Below are positions 1 to 9,414 of a stretch of 64,000 nt of DNA, piece after piece (within the stretch, counting starts at the first letter, position 1; every line of letters begins with the position of its first letter). Source of the DNA: Myroides pelagicus (GTDB lineage: Bacteria > Bacteroidota > Bacteroidia > Flavobacteriales > Flavobacteriaceae); assembly GCF_009711055.1 (NCBI RefSeq), contig NZ_WMJY01000009.1, positions 1 through 64,000 of the forward strand, given 5' to 3'. The notes under the pieces were generated by a model. That model saw only the letters and a list, made by a program, of their open reading frames with translations. It made no database searches and was not told the DNA's origin. Both the position numbers and the translations under genes were made by a program.

Positions 1-16
1 ACTGAGCTAAGGAGGA
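1..16 (-). tRNA. 5' end of a tRNA cut by the window edge, probably tRNA-Asn
   Basis: Read on the minus strand, the first 16 bases give a 7-nt acceptor arm TCCTCCT, then T8 A9, the D-stem half GCTC and A14-G15-T16, which is the standard order for a bacterial tRNA. Bacterial tRNA-Asn usually starts TCC, hence the tentative identity; the anticodon lies outside the window. A well-formed Bacteroidetes promoter sits just upstream at 41-71. Confidence 0.55.
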
Positions 17-40
17 AGGTGTGTTACCTTTATTGCGGTG

Positions 41-71
41 CAAATATAAAACGTTTTTTAATATCTACAAA
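41..71 (-). promoter_or_regulatory. Bacteroidetes-type promoter for the tRNA at the left edge
   Basis: On the minus strand there is a -33 TTTG (68-71), a 19-bp spacer and a -7 TATATTTG (41-48), matching the TTTG-N19-TAnnTTTG consensus. The tRNA 5' end is about 25 nt downstream. The promoter lies just past the rseP stop codon. Confidence 0.6.
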
Positions 72-98
72 CACAACAAGCATTTTTTTACATCTTTT

Positions 99-1448
99 TT
101 ATTTGACAAATATAGCTTTATAAATATCATTTCCATTTGCAAAGAGTAATAAAGCAATAAGTATAAAGAAACCAACCATTTGCGCATTCTCTAAAAATTT
201 ATCACTTGGTTTGCGGCCTGAAATTATTTCATATAATAAAAACACCACATGTCCTCCGTCTAAAGCTGGAATAGGCAATAAATTCATTACCCCTAGCATA
301 ATTGACAACATCGCAGTGATATTCCAAAATACTTCCCAACTCCAATATTGCGGAAAAATATCATAGATAGCCTTGAAACCACCAACCCCTTTATAAGCAC
401 CTGTCTCAGGTTTAATCATCTTTTTCAGCTGATCTAAGTACCCTAATACTTTTTCTTTACCTTTCACTAAACCGACAGGAATAGCCTCTAATAAAGAGTA
501 TTTTTCTTGAACAATTTTATAATACCCTAACTTTTCGTGATTACTAATCGGCAAAACTGGAGGGAAAGACACCGCTAACTTACCTTCTTCATTGATAACT
601 AAATTAGTAGCTACTTCTGAACCATCACGCTCGACAACAGCAGCAACGGTTCTTCCTTTATTAATAGTCAATTGATCCATAACTACGTCAGCAAATGGTG
701 TTGGCATACCATTGATACTAATGATGCGATCCATAACTTTTAAATTTGCTTCATTTGGAGAGTTTTCAGCAAAACCATTAACCACAAAAGGTACACGTAA
801 ACCAAATAAAGGTCCAGACTTCGCACTACTGCTTAATTGCCCTAAAAAATCCGTCGGTAAATCAATCGTAATCCTTTCACCACGGCGATCTACTTCAAGA
901 GTATGCCCCATCAATACAGCATAGCTAACATCGTTAAAATGCTCAAACTCCTTACCATCCACACTAGCGATACGGTCACCATTTTTTAGACCAACCTCTT
1001 TCATCAAATCAGACTGAACCCAAACACCATGCTTCATATCTTTATTTGAAACATACAAATCACCATAAGCGTAAGTCATTCCAATATAAATAATAAATGC
1101 TAGCACAAAGTTAACAAAAACTCCCCCTAACATAATGATAAGACGTTGCCAAGCAGGTTTTGATCTAAACTCCCAAGGTTTTGGTTCGCTCGCTAATTGA
1201 TCCGTATCCATACTCTCATCAACCATCCCAGCTATCTTCACATATCCTCCAAGCGGAAGCCATCCGATACCATAAACTGTTTCACCTATTTTCTTTTTGA
1301 ACAAAGAAAACTTAATATCAAAGAATAAATAAAACTTCTCTACACGTGTTTTAAAGAGCTTAGCTGGGATAAAGTGTCCTAACTCATGCAAAATAATCAG
1401 TAGAGATAAACTCAATAAGAATTGAGATAATTTAATAAGTATTTCCAT
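99..1448 (-). CDS. rseP: RIP metalloprotease RseP (site-2 protease)
   Basis: This is an intramembrane zinc metalloprotease that cuts membrane-anchored anti-sigma factors and leftover signal peptides within the inner membrane. The HELGH zinc motif is at residues 21-25 in the first membrane segment. The third zinc-ligand motif (PxPALDGG, Asp about 397) lies in a C-terminal membrane helix. Between them are one further membrane segment (about 100-125) and PDZ-like sequence, including a clear repeat around 'LKVMDRIISING'. The 449-aa length is normal for the family. It is transcribed towards the left-edge tRNA and is divergent from serS. No bamA or dxr neighbour is visible, unlike the gammaproteobacterial arrangement. 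Confidence 0.95.
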   Translation of the reverse strand: MEILIKLSQFLLSLSLLIILHELGHFIPAKLFKTRVEKFYLFFDIKFSLFKKKIGETVYGIGWLPLGGYVKIAGMVDESMDTDQLASEPKPWEFRSKPAWQRLIIMLGGVFVNFVLAFIIYIGMTYAYGDLYVSNKDMKHGVWVQSDLMKEVGLKNGDRIASVDGKEFEHFNDVSYAVLMGHTLEVDRRGERITIDLPTDFLGQLSSSAKSGPLFGLRVPFVVNGFAENSPNEANLKVMDRIISINGMPTPFADVVMDQLTINKGRTVAAVVERDGSEVATNLVINEEGKLAVSFPPVLPISNHEKLGYYKIVQEKYSLLEAIPVGLVKGKEKVLGYLDQLKKMIKPETGAYKGVGGFKAIYDIFPQYWSWEVFWNITAMLSIMLGVMNLLPIPALDGGHVVFLLYEIISGRKPSDKFLENAQMVGFFILIALLLFANGNDIYKAIFVK

Positions 1449-1666
1449 TTCGTACGTTTAGTAACTTAAATATAAGTAGACAAAAATAGAGTTTTACTTT
1501 TAGTAATTCATATTTTTTAGGTAAGAAATAGTTTTTATAGAGTAGAGAGTAAAACAATTCCAGATATACCACCTTCTCAACAGATAAAAAGTAACCTAAA
1601 AGGATAAATACAATAAAATAAAGTGATAGACTTAGACAAAAAGGCCTTTAATCGAAAACTATTTTC

Positions 1667-1674
1667 TAAATTTG
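1667..1674 (+). promoter_or_regulatory. -7 element upstream of serS
   Basis: TAAATTTG fits the Bacteroidetes -7 consensus TAnnTTTG and lies 25 nt before the serS ATG. No convincing -33 TTTG is seen at the right distance. Confidence 0.4.
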
Positions 1675-1698
1675 CTTTATTAATTAATTACAATATAT

Positions 1699-2970
1699 AT
1701 GTTACAGATAGCTTTTATTAGAGAAAATCAAGAGCAAGTAGCTAAAGGATTAGCCAAAAGAAATCTTGATGTTACGGCGTTGCTAGAGGAAGTGTTAGCT
1801 TTAGATGAGAAAAGAAGAAGCACACAGGTGGAATTAGACAATGTATTAGCTGAATCTAACAAGCTATCCAAAAGCATAGGTGAATTGATGAAAAATGGTG
1901 AGAAAGCGAAAGCGGAACTTATCAAAGAAAAAACATCTAACCTACGCGAGCAAAGCAAAGAATTAACTGAAAAGTTAAACTCAATAAGTGCTGAGCTTAA
2001 CGAAAAACTATATACACTACCAAACGTACCAAATGATATTGTCCCAGCAGGAAAAGATGCTGATGACAACTTAAATGTGTTTGAAGCAGGAGAAGTTCCA
2101 ACACTTCACGAAGGAGCTATGCCACATTGGGAATTAGCGAAAAAATACGACATCATTGATTTCGAATTAGGTAATAAAATTACTGGAGCAGGATTTCCAG
2201 TATATAAAGGCAAAGGAGCAAGGTTACAAAGAGCCTTAATCTCATATTTTTTAGACAAAAATACAGAGGCAGGTTATAAAGAATACCAAGTACCGCACTT
2301 AATCAATGAAGCATCAGGCTATGGAACAGGTCAATTGCCAGATAAAGAAGGTCAAATGTACCATGTAGGAGTTGACGACTTATACTTAATTCCAACAGCT
2401 GAAGTACCTGTAACTAATATGTTTAGAGATGTAATCTTACAAGAAAGCGAATTGCCAATTCTATGTACAGGATATACACCATGTTTCCGTAGAGAAGCAG
2501 GATCATATGGAGCACATGTAAGAGGACTAAACCGTTTACACCAATTTGACAAAGTAGAGATTGTTCGCATCGAGCATCCAGACAATTCATACAAAGCATT
2601 GGATGGAATGGTTGAGCATATCAAAGGAATACTAGATGAATTAAAATTACCCTATAGAATTTTACGTCTATGTGGTGGTGATATGGGATTCACATCAGCC
2701 TTAACATACGATTTCGAAGTATTTTCTACAGCACAGGATAGATGGTTAGAAATTAGTTCAGTTTCCAACTTTGAAACTTTCCAAGCAAATAGATTAAAAT
2801 TACGATTCAAAGACAGTGAAGGTAAAAATCAATTAACGCATACCTTAAATGGTAGCTCATTAGCATTACCAAGAGTACTAGCTGGGATTTTAGAAAATTA
2901 CCAAACACCTGAAGGTATCGTAATTCCTGAGGCATTGAGACCTTATACAGGATTTGATATTATTGACTAA
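1699..2970 (+). CDS. serS: Serine--tRNA ligase
   Basis: This cytoplasmic class II aminoacyl-tRNA synthetase charges tRNA-Ser (and tRNA-Sec where present). Residues 1 to about 105 form the long antiparallel coiled coil that grips the tRNA long arm. The catalytic domain follows, with motif 2 around residue 261 (FRREAGS) and motif 3 around 384-395 (NGSSLALPR). The length of 423 aa is standard. It leads a co-directional run that continues with DUF4286, rsmA and mgtE, but a strong terminator follows serS at 2994-3036. Confidence 0.97.
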   Translation: MLQIAFIRENQEQVAKGLAKRNLDVTALLEEVLALDEKRRSTQVELDNVLAESNKLSKSIGELMKNGEKAKAELIKEKTSNLREQSKELTEKLNSISAELNEKLYTLPNVPNDIVPAGKDADDNLNVFEAGEVPTLHEGAMPHWELAKKYDIIDFELGNKITGAGFPVYKGKGARLQRALISYFLDKNTEAGYKEYQVPHLINEASGYGTGQLPDKEGQMYHVGVDDLYLIPTAEVPVTNMFRDVILQESELPILCTGYTPCFRREAGSYGAHVRGLNRLHQFDKVEIVRIEHPDNSYKALDGMVEHIKGILDELKLPYRILRLCGGDMGFTSALTYDFEVFSTAQDRWLEISSVSNFETFQANRLKLRFKDSEGKNQLTHTLNGSSLALPRVLAGILENYQTPEGIVIPEALRPYTGFDIID

Positions 2971-2993
2971 TCTTATTAGTACAATTTCAATAC

Positions 2994-3036
2994 AAAGCAC
3001 CAAATCCTATCAAGAGCGACTTTGGTGCTTTTTTTG
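2994..3036 (+). terminator. Rho-independent terminator after serS
   Basis: Perfect 11-bp arms AAAGCACCAAA (2994-3004) and TTTGGTGCTTT (3021-3031) enclose a 16-nt loop and run into a T tract. Confidence 0.8.
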
Positions 3037-3084
3037 TCCTAATACTAACTGAAAACACCAACAAAAACTCAAACAAGAATACAA

Positions 3085-3396
3085 ATGATTATATACAATA
3101 TCACAATCAATATACATGATACTGCACATGATACTTGGATGCAGTGGATGGAAAACGCTTATATCCCTGGAATTTTAGCAACTGGAAAATTCGACAAAGC
3201 CAGAATGGTAAAAGTCTTGATCGAAGAAGAAATGGGGGGGCAGACTTATTCTGTACAGTTTGAAACGAAAGATAAAGCACATCTAGAACAATTCTACAAA
3301 GAAGACTTTGATAAATTTGAGAATGAAGCAAAAAAACTATTTGGTGAAATGATGCTTACATTTAAAACAGAACTAGCATTAATCAAAGAATACTAA
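3085..3396 (+). CDS. DUF4286 family protein
   Basis: This is a 103-aa soluble protein without signal peptide or membrane segment. Its opening ([10 protein letters not shown]), a tryptophan-rich helix ([12 protein letters not shown]) and a predicted alpha/beta pattern fit the DUF4286 family, which is found in Bacteroidetes next to rsmA. The fold is probably ferredoxin-like. Function is unknown. It lies 10 nt before rsmA, so the two are probably co-transcribed. Confidence 0.8.
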   Translation: MIIYNITINIHDTAHDTWMQWMENAYIPGILATGKFDKARMVKVLIEEEMGGQTYSVQFETKDKAHLEQFYKEDFDKFENEAKKLFGEMMLTFKTELALIKEY

Positions 3397-3406
3397 ACTA
3401 ACCACA

Positions 3407-4186
3407 ATGGAAAAAGTAAGAGCAAAAAAGCATCTAGGACAACACTTTTTAACTGATGAGAGTGTCGCTAAACGCATAGCAGATACACTATCATTAGATG
3501 GGTATAATAAAGTGCTTGAAATAGGTCCAGGAATGGGAGTATTAACCAAATACATTTTAGACAAGCCTATTGAAACATTTGTGGTAGAGATAGACACAGA
3601 ATCAGTAGATTATTTAAACAAACATTACGAAAAACTACACGATCATATATTTGGACAGGACTTTTTAAAGTTTGACATCGTAGGAGCATTCAACCAAGAA
3701 GCATTTGCTGTTATTGGAAACTTTCCATATAACATATCAAGTCAGATCGTGTTTCGCGTACTTGAATTAAAAGACTACGTACCCGAATTTTCAGGAATGT
3801 TTCAAAAAGAAGTAGCCGAACGCATCTGTGAAAAAAAAGGAAGTAAGACTTACGGTATACTATCAGTATTAACACAAGCGTTCTACGACACAGAATATTT
3901 ATTTACAGTATCAGAACATGTATTTAACCCGCCACCAAAAGTAAAATCGGGAGTAATGCGCATGAGACGTAAAGAAGATTACTCGCTACCGTGTAGTGAA
4001 CGATTATTCTTCAATGTTGTTAAAACAGCATTTAATCAACGCAGAAAAACTTTGCGCAACAGCTTAAAAGGGTTTAATCTACCCGATGAAATTAGAGAAC
4101 AAGAGATATTTAGCTTGCGACCAGAACAGTTAGACTATCTTCAATTTATAGAAATCACAAAAACAATAGAAGCTAATGGAGTTTAA
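3407..4186 (+). CDS. rsmA: 16S rRNA (adenine1518-N6/adenine1519-N6)-dimethyltransferase
   Basis: RsmA (KsgA) uses S-adenosylmethionine to dimethylate two adjacent adenines in helix 45 of 16S rRNA late in 30S assembly. The sequence shows GQHFL near residue 11, the SAM-binding motif [11 protein letters not shown] around 38-48 and the catalytic NFPYNISS near residue 104, a NxPY motif. The 259-aa length is normal. The last 11 nt overlap the start of mgtE, which suggests translational coupling. Confidence 0.96.
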   Translation: MEKVRAKKHLGQHFLTDESVAKRIADTLSLDGYNKVLEIGPGMGVLTKYILDKPIETFVVEIDTESVDYLNKHYEKLHDHIFGQDFLKFDIVGAFNQEAFAVIGNFPYNISSQIVFRVLELKDYVPEFSGMFQKEVAERICEKKGSKTYGILSVLTQAFYDTEYLFTVSEHVFNPPPKVKSGVMRMRRKEDYSLPCSERLFFNVVKTAFNQRRKTLRNSLKGFNLPDEIREQEIFSLRPEQLDYLQFIEITKTIEANGV

Positions 4187-5528
4187 AATCTGTAAAGAAT
4201 CTATCGAAGCAATCGAAAGCTTAATCGCAGAAAAAAATGAGAAAGAGCTATTACTAATCCTCGAAGATTTGCACTATGCAGATATTGCAGAGATAATGAA
4301 TGAGCTATCTGGTGATGAAGCAATTTATATATTCGATATACTTGATAGTGAAGTTACAGCAGAAATACTACTTGAGCTAGACGAAGGTATTCGTGAGAAG
4401 ATCTTAAAAAGCTTGTCCCCAAAAGAAATTGCTGAAGAACTTGATGAATTAGATACGGATGACGCTGCCGATATTATCTCAGAATTACCAGATGATCGAA
4501 AAGAAGAAGTCCTATCGGAATTAGAAGATTTAGAACACGCTAAGGACATTGTAGAATTATTAAGATACGATGAAGATACAGCTGGGGGGTTAATGGCGAA
4601 AGAGTTTGTATCGGTCAATGAAAATTGGTCGGTACTAACATGCGTCAAAGAAATGCGAAAACAAGCAGAACACGTCTCAAGAGTTCACTCCATATATGTC
4701 GTAGATGATGAGAATCGATTAAAAGGACGTTTATCCCTAAAAGATTTGCTTACGAGCTCAACAACTACTCATATCAGTGATGTCTATATCAGTAACGTAG
4801 ACTATGTAAAAGTAGATACTGAAGATATAGAAGTAGCACGTATCATGCAAAAATACGATTTGGAGGCAATTCCTGTTGTCGATGAAATGGGAAGATTAGT
4901 CGGGCGAATTACGATTGATGACATTGTAGATGTCATCAAAGAAGAGGCCGACAAAGATTACCAATTAGCAGCAGGTATCTCACAAGACGTAGAAGCGAAT
5001 GATAGCATTTTAGACTTAACGAAAGCAAGATTACCATGGCTTGTATTAGCGATGATTGGAGGGTTCGTAGCGGTAAATGTTTCCAGAAGTTTTGAAGGAG
5101 CAATGGAAAAATTTGGTGTACTCTTCTTCTTTACACCATTAATTGCAGCTATGGCTGGGAATGTAGGAGTACAATCCTCTGCAATTATTGTACAAGGACT
5201 TGCTAATAATACTATAACAGGCTCGATATGGAAGCGCTTAGTAAAAGAAGTTCTACTTAGTTTACTCAACGGTTTTTTCTTAGCTATTCTTATGATGATA
5301 GGAAGTCATTTCGTACTTGGAGTAGATTACCTCATTGGAATAACAGTATCTATCGCATTAGTCAGTGTTATTATAATTGCCAGCTTGATCGGAACCTTTG
5401 TTCCTATCTTACTGAATAAATATGGTATTGACCCCGCTTTAGCTACAGGTCCATTTATCACAACGAGTAATGATATCTTTGGAATCTTAATATACTTCTC
5501 CATCGCGAAAGTAATATTGGGATTTTAA
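4176..5528 (+). CDS. mgtE: Magnesium transporter MgtE
   Basis: MgtE is a homodimeric, Mg2+-gated Mg2+ channel of the inner membrane. The three-part family layout is visible: an acidic superhelical N domain (residues 1 to about 130), a pair of CBS domains (about 135-255) that sense cytosolic Mg2+, and five hydrophobic segments from about residue 280 to the end. The acidic residue density in the N domain is high. The 450-aa length is typical. The start codon lies inside rsmA (11-nt overlap), and a hydroxyacid dehydrogenase follows 21 nt downstream. Confidence 0.94.
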   Translation: MEFKICKESIEAIESLIAEKNEKELLLILEDLHYADIAEIMNELSGDEAIYIFDILDSEVTAEILLELDEGIREKILKSLSPKEIAEELDELDTDDAADIISELPDDRKEEVLSELEDLEHAKDIVELLRYDEDTAGGLMAKEFVSVNENWSVLTCVKEMRKQAEHVSRVHSIYVVDDENRLKGRLSLKDLLTSSTTTHISDVYISNVDYVKVDTEDIEVARIMQKYDLEAIPVVDEMGRLVGRITIDDIVDVIKEEADKDYQLAAGISQDVEANDSILDLTKARLPWLVLAMIGGFVAVNVSRSFEGAMEKFGVLFFFTPLIAAMAGNVGVQSSAIIVQGLANNTITGSIWKRLVKEVLLSLLNGFFLAILMMIGSHFVLGVDYLIGITVSIALVSVIIIASLIGTFVPILLNKYGIDPALATGPFITTSNDIFGILIYFSIAKVILGF

Positions 5529-5549
5529 CTAAACAAAAAGCGTACAACT

Positions 5550-6491
5550 ATGTATACAAAAAAAGTATTGCACCTCGATAGTAACCACCCCTTAATGGTA
5601 GAGGAGCTAACTCTAATGGGATATACGAATATCGAAGATTATACCTCATCAAAAGAACAAATAGAAGAGCGTATAGACGAATATGTAGGAATCATTATAC
5701 GTAGCCGTTTTAAGATTGATAAACAATTTCTTGATCGAGCAACTAATCTTAGATTTATTGGACGTGTAGGTGCAGGACTAGAAAATATTGATTGTGAATA
5801 TGCCTCAACTAAAGGTATTAAGCTAATTGCTGGTCCTGAAGGTAACCGAACTGCAGTAGGAGAACATGCTTTAGGAATGCTCTTAAGTCTAATGAACAAG
5901 CTCAATTTAGTTGACCAAGAAATAAGAAATGGTATTTGGATACGTGAAAACAACAGAGGTGTAGAAATAGAAGGAAAAACTATTGGCATTATTGGTTATG
6001 GAAATATGGGAAATGCCTTTGCTAAACGCTTACAAGGTTTTGATTGCACAGTTATCTTTTACGATATACGTGAAGGGCTGACCAATCAATATGCCAAACA
6101 AGTTTCCTTAGCAGAACTACAAGCGCAAGCGGATATTATCAGTCTTCATACCCCTCAAACCTCTGAAACAATTGATATGATTAACAAAGAATTTATCAAC
6201 ATATGTAAGAAGCCTTTCTGGTTAGTCAATACTGCTAGAGGTAAATCAGTTAATACTAAAGATCTTGTTGATGCTTTGCAAGAAGGCAAAATAAAAGGGG
6301 CTGCACTAGATGTTTTGGAATATGAAAAATCAAGTTTTGAAAATATGTTTTCTGACCAGAGTTTACCAGAACCTATGAAATATCTAATACAAGCGAAAAA
6401 TGTTTTACTATCACCTCATATTGCGGGGTGGACTGTAGAAAGCAAACAAAAATTAGCTCAAACAATTATTGATAAAATAAGAGATCTATAA
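5550..6491 (+). CDS. D-isomer-specific 2-hydroxyacid dehydrogenase (PGDH-like)
   Basis: This is an NAD(P)-dependent dehydrogenase of the family that includes 3-phosphoglycerate dehydrogenase SerA. The Rossmann motif GYGNMG is near residue 150. The catalytic Arg is in NTARG (about 229), with a Glu around 258 and the His in SPHIAGW (about 289). At 313 aa it lacks a C-terminal ACT domain, so it is the short form. The substrate cannot be fixed from sequence; phosphoglycerate or another 2-hydroxyacid is possible. It sits 21 nt after mgtE and ends at a strong two-way terminator. Confidence 0.85.
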   Translation: MYTKKVLHLDSNHPLMVEELTLMGYTNIEDYTSSKEQIEERIDEYVGIIIRSRFKIDKQFLDRATNLRFIGRVGAGLENIDCEYASTKGIKLIAGPEGNRTAVGEHALGMLLSLMNKLNLVDQEIRNGIWIRENNRGVEIEGKTIGIIGYGNMGNAFAKRLQGFDCTVIFYDIREGLTNQYAKQVSLAELQAQADIISLHTPQTSETIDMINKEFINICKKPFWLVNTARGKSVNTKDLVDALQEGKIKGAALDVLEYEKSSFENMFSDQSLPEPMKYLIQAKNVLLSPHIAGWTVESKQKLAQTIIDKIRDL

Positions 6492-6537
6492 AAAGAGAAA
6501 AGACCATGCTAATAAATGCATGGTCTTTTCTCTTTTT
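6490..6537. terminator. Bidirectional terminator between convergent genes
   Basis: Perfect 20-bp arms (6490-6509 and 6518-6537) surround an 8-nt loop. A runs on one side and T runs on the other allow use from both strands, serving the dehydrogenase and the acyltransferase gene. Confidence 0.85.
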
Positions 6538-6587
6538 ATATAAATATACCTTCTGATTAGAAGTTGTTTTCCATTATTTATACACAA

Positions 6588-8432
6588 CTACCTATTAGCA
6601 CTTTTTTCCTCACACTCCTTTTGAAGTATTTCCTCTTGAATTTTGCGCTCTAACTCGGCTTCAAATTCCTCCATCACAGGCTTTACAGTACTCTCTGGCA
6701 AATCTGCTATCTTGATATACATTAGCCCATCAATAGCATTATTAAATAGCGGATCTACATTAAAAGCGATGACTTTTGCATTCTGTTTAATGTATTTTTT
6801 AATCAATACTGGAACCCTTAGTTTTCCAGGCTCCACGTCTTCAATAATTTTATCAAACTTATTCAAATCCGCTTCTGTCTCATTGAATATTAAATCGCGA
6901 TCAGACTCTTTCAAGTTCACTTTATACTCCATTTTTGGAGTAACGTACTGCGCAATAAAAGGATCAAAATAATGAGAACGCATAAACTCAATCATTAATG
7001 ACTTAGAAAAATCAGAGAATTGATTGCTAATACTTACTCCTCCAATCAAATATTTATGCTCAGGATAACGTAATGTTGTATGTACAATACCTTTCCACAA
7101 CAAGAATAATGGCATTGGTTTTTGTTGATATTCCTTAATAATGAAAGCTCTTCCCATCTCGATAGACTGAGCCATCATAGGGTAAAGTTCAGACTCAAAG
7201 CGGAATAATTCATTCAAATAAAAACCATTAATACCATGTTTCTTATAAATTTCTGATCCTAATCCCATACGATACGCTCCACAGATTTTCTCAGCTTCAA
7301 CATCCCACAAGAACATATGGTGGTAGTAATCGTCATATACATCTAGATCTGTTGAATTATTCGTTCCTTCACCTACTTCCCTAAAAGTAATTTCCCGTAA
7401 ACGACCTAATTCATTCATTATAGTAGGTATCTTATCTGCCTTACTTAAGAAAACCTCATAGTTTTTTGATTGCAATAAGCGACAGTTTTCTTGTCTCAAC
7501 CCTTCAACCTCAGCCTTTATTCTATCAGTTGGGAATGGATCAGCAATATCTTTAACAGCTTTTGGAAATTTAAAATTAAATGAAGGCACTTTTATCCAGC
7601 GATTACTATCTCCTTTATAGGCATTAGATAACAAATAGGTCTTGAATCTTAAGAAGTTTCCGTAATCAGATAGGTCATAGTGTTCATTCTGTTCCTCAAC
7701 AGATATAGGACGACCTATGCGAATCTTTATCGTTCTATTCTTTTGTGTCAATAATTCAGAGGGTAACTTGGCAGTACGTAACGTTGGATTGATTTTAGAC
7801 AATGAGTAAAACAGCTTACTATTTTTTGCATGAAAATAAATAGGTACGACTGGGACATTGGCTTTTTTAATCAACTTAATTGCCCCTTCTTCCCATGGTT
7901 TGTCTACAACTAACTTACCATCTTTATATGTAGATACTTCTCCTGCAGGAAAAATACCTAACGGTTTACCATCACTTAAATGTCGAAGTGTTTCCTTCAG
8001 CCCAATTACACTAGACTTTACATCCTTGTTGTTCTCAAAAGGATTGACAGGCATAATATACGGCTTTAAAGGTTCAATACGATGCAATAAAAAATTAGCA
8101 ATAATCTTGAATTCAGGATCATGCTCTAGCATCAATTTAAGTAATAGTATACCATCTATACCACCCAATGGGTGATTAGATATAGTGATATAAGGACCTT
8201 TTTTAGGTAGTCTTTTAAGTTCTTCTGGATCTATTTCAAAGTCTATTTGAAACTCCTCTAATATGGAATCAATAAATTCTAAATCACTTAAATGCTTATT
8301 ACGGTCGTAGATCTTATTTAATGTAGTAATCTTAAGCGTTTTCATTAACATCCAACCCGTAAAGGTTCCTAAAAACCCATATTTATCTGCATTAATTGCC
8401 TTAGCTACTTCCTTAGCTGTTACTAAACCCAT
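6588..8432 (-). CDS. Two-domain acyltransferase, OlsF-like ornithine/amino-acid lipid synthase
   Basis: The N-terminal half is a PlsC-type O-acyltransferase: the HX4D motif NHPLGGID is at residues 86-93 and an FPAGEVS motif is near 160. The C-terminal half, from about residue 300, resembles the GNAT-like acyltransferases of the OlsB/hemolysin group (regions around FREVGEGT and MGRAFI). Known OlsF proteins of this architecture, including one from Flavobacterium, make ornithine lipids, with the C-terminal part doing N-acylation and the N-terminal part O-acylation. The 614-aa length fits. The amino acid used here (ornithine, glycine or serine) is inference. It is monocistronic at the inner membrane face, since no membrane helix is obvious. 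Confidence 0.75.
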   Translation of the reverse strand: MGLVTAKEVAKAINADKYGFLGTFTGWMLMKTLKITTLNKIYDRNKHLSDLEFIDSILEEFQIDFEIDPEELKRLPKKGPYITISNHPLGGIDGILLLKLMLEHDPEFKIIANFLLHRIEPLKPYIMPVNPFENNKDVKSSVIGLKETLRHLSDGKPLGIFPAGEVSTYKDGKLVVDKPWEEGAIKLIKKANVPVVPIYFHAKNSKLFYSLSKINPTLRTAKLPSELLTQKNRTIKIRIGRPISVEEQNEHYDLSDYGNFLRFKTYLLSNAYKGDSNRWIKVPSFNFKFPKAVKDIADPFPTDRIKAEVEGLRQENCRLLQSKNYEVFLSKADKIPTIMNELGRLREITFREVGEGTNNSTDLDVYDDYYHHMFLWDVEAEKICGAYRMGLGSEIYKKHGINGFYLNELFRFESELYPMMAQSIEMGRAFIIKEYQQKPMPLFLLWKGIVHTTLRYPEHKYLIGGVSISNQFSDFSKSLMIEFMRSHYFDPFIAQYVTPKMEYKVNLKESDRDLIFNETEADLNKFDKIIEDVEPGKLRVPVLIKKYIKQNAKVIAFNVDPLFNNAIDGLMYIKIADLPESTVKPVMEEFEAELERKIQEEILQKECEEKSANR

Positions 8433-8591
8433 TTAACAATTATAATTAATAATACAAATATACTATTTTTTTTAGGCAATCTCTTTTCTTTCAACATTAC
8501 GGAATGTTATTTACTTGTAAACCATTTAAAAAAAATATAAATATCTGATTAAAGCATACATAAGATATTATAATCCCAAACACATTTTTTC

Positions 8592-8599
8592 TATTTTTG
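8592..8599 (+). promoter_or_regulatory. -7 element upstream of exonuclease III gene
   Basis: TATTTTTG matches TAnnTTTG and lies 21 nt before the ATG. TTAT at 8568-8571 is a weak -33 candidate with a 20-bp spacer. Confidence 0.4.
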
Positions 8600-8619
8600 A
8601 AGAATTAAAACAAACCGCA

Positions 8620-9381
8620 ATGAAAATAATATCATATAACGTGAATGGCATACGTGCCGCAATAAAAAAAGGTTTCCTAGATTGGATTCAAACAGAAGCG
8701 CCAGATGTAATCTGTATACAAGAAACAAAAGCCAAAGAAGATCAAGTCCCTGTTGAAGACATTAAAGATGCTGGCTATCCATACCAATATTACTATTCTG
8801 CCAATAAAGCAGGCTATAGTGGAGTTGCCATTTTTAGTAAACAAAAACCTAAACAAGTAGTTTATGGTACAGGTATCGATTATATGGACTTCGAAGGACG
8901 TAACGTTCGAATTGATTTCGATGATATCTCTATCATGTCATTATATTTACCTTCTGCATCTAATATTGATCGCTTAGATTTTAAGTATAAATACATGGAT
9001 GACTTTTTCGATTATATTACCCAACTAAAGAAAGAAATCCCTAATCTTGTTATCTGTGGAGACTATAATATCTGTCATACAGCCATCGATATTCACGATC
9101 CTGTACGCAATGCTAAAGTTTCAGGATTCTTACCTGAGGAAAGAGCTTGGTTAGATAAATTTATCAATAGTGGATTTATCGATAGCTTCCGTATGTTCAA
9201 CAAAGAACCTCATAACTACAGCTGGTGGACCTACCGAGCAAATGCAAGAAACAATAATAAAGGTTGGCGTATTGACTATAACTTAGTCACAGAGTCTTTA
9301 AAAGACCGTATTCAGTCTGCTGCAATTTTATCTGATGTTGTTCACTCAGACCATTGTCCTATTGTTGTAGTAGTTAAATAA
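8620..9381 (+). CDS. xth: Exodeoxyribonuclease III / AP endonuclease
   Basis: This Mg2+-dependent endonuclease/exonuclease/phosphatase-family enzyme cuts abasic sites and removes 3' blocks in base-excision repair. It shows the N-terminal YNVNGIRAA, the metal-binding Glu in CIQETKA, the catalytic GDYNICH and the C-terminal SDHCPIVV with the conserved Asp-His pair. The 253-aa length is normal. The family name ExoA/XthA is equally possible. It is followed 33 nt later by an OmpA lipoprotein gene. Confidence 0.94.
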   Translation: MKIISYNVNGIRAAIKKGFLDWIQTEAPDVICIQETKAKEDQVPVEDIKDAGYPYQYYYSANKAGYSGVAIFSKQKPKQVVYGTGIDYMDFEGRNVRIDFDDISIMSLYLPSASNIDRLDFKYKYMDDFFDYITQLKKEIPNLVICGDYNICHTAIDIHDPVRNAKVSGFLPEERAWLDKFINSGFIDSFRMFNKEPHNYSWWTYRANARNNNKGWRIDYNLVTESLKDRIQSAAILSDVVHSDHCPIVVVVK

Positions 9382-9414
9382 AAAAAAGTATCAACCTAAA
9401 CTTATCATTACCCC

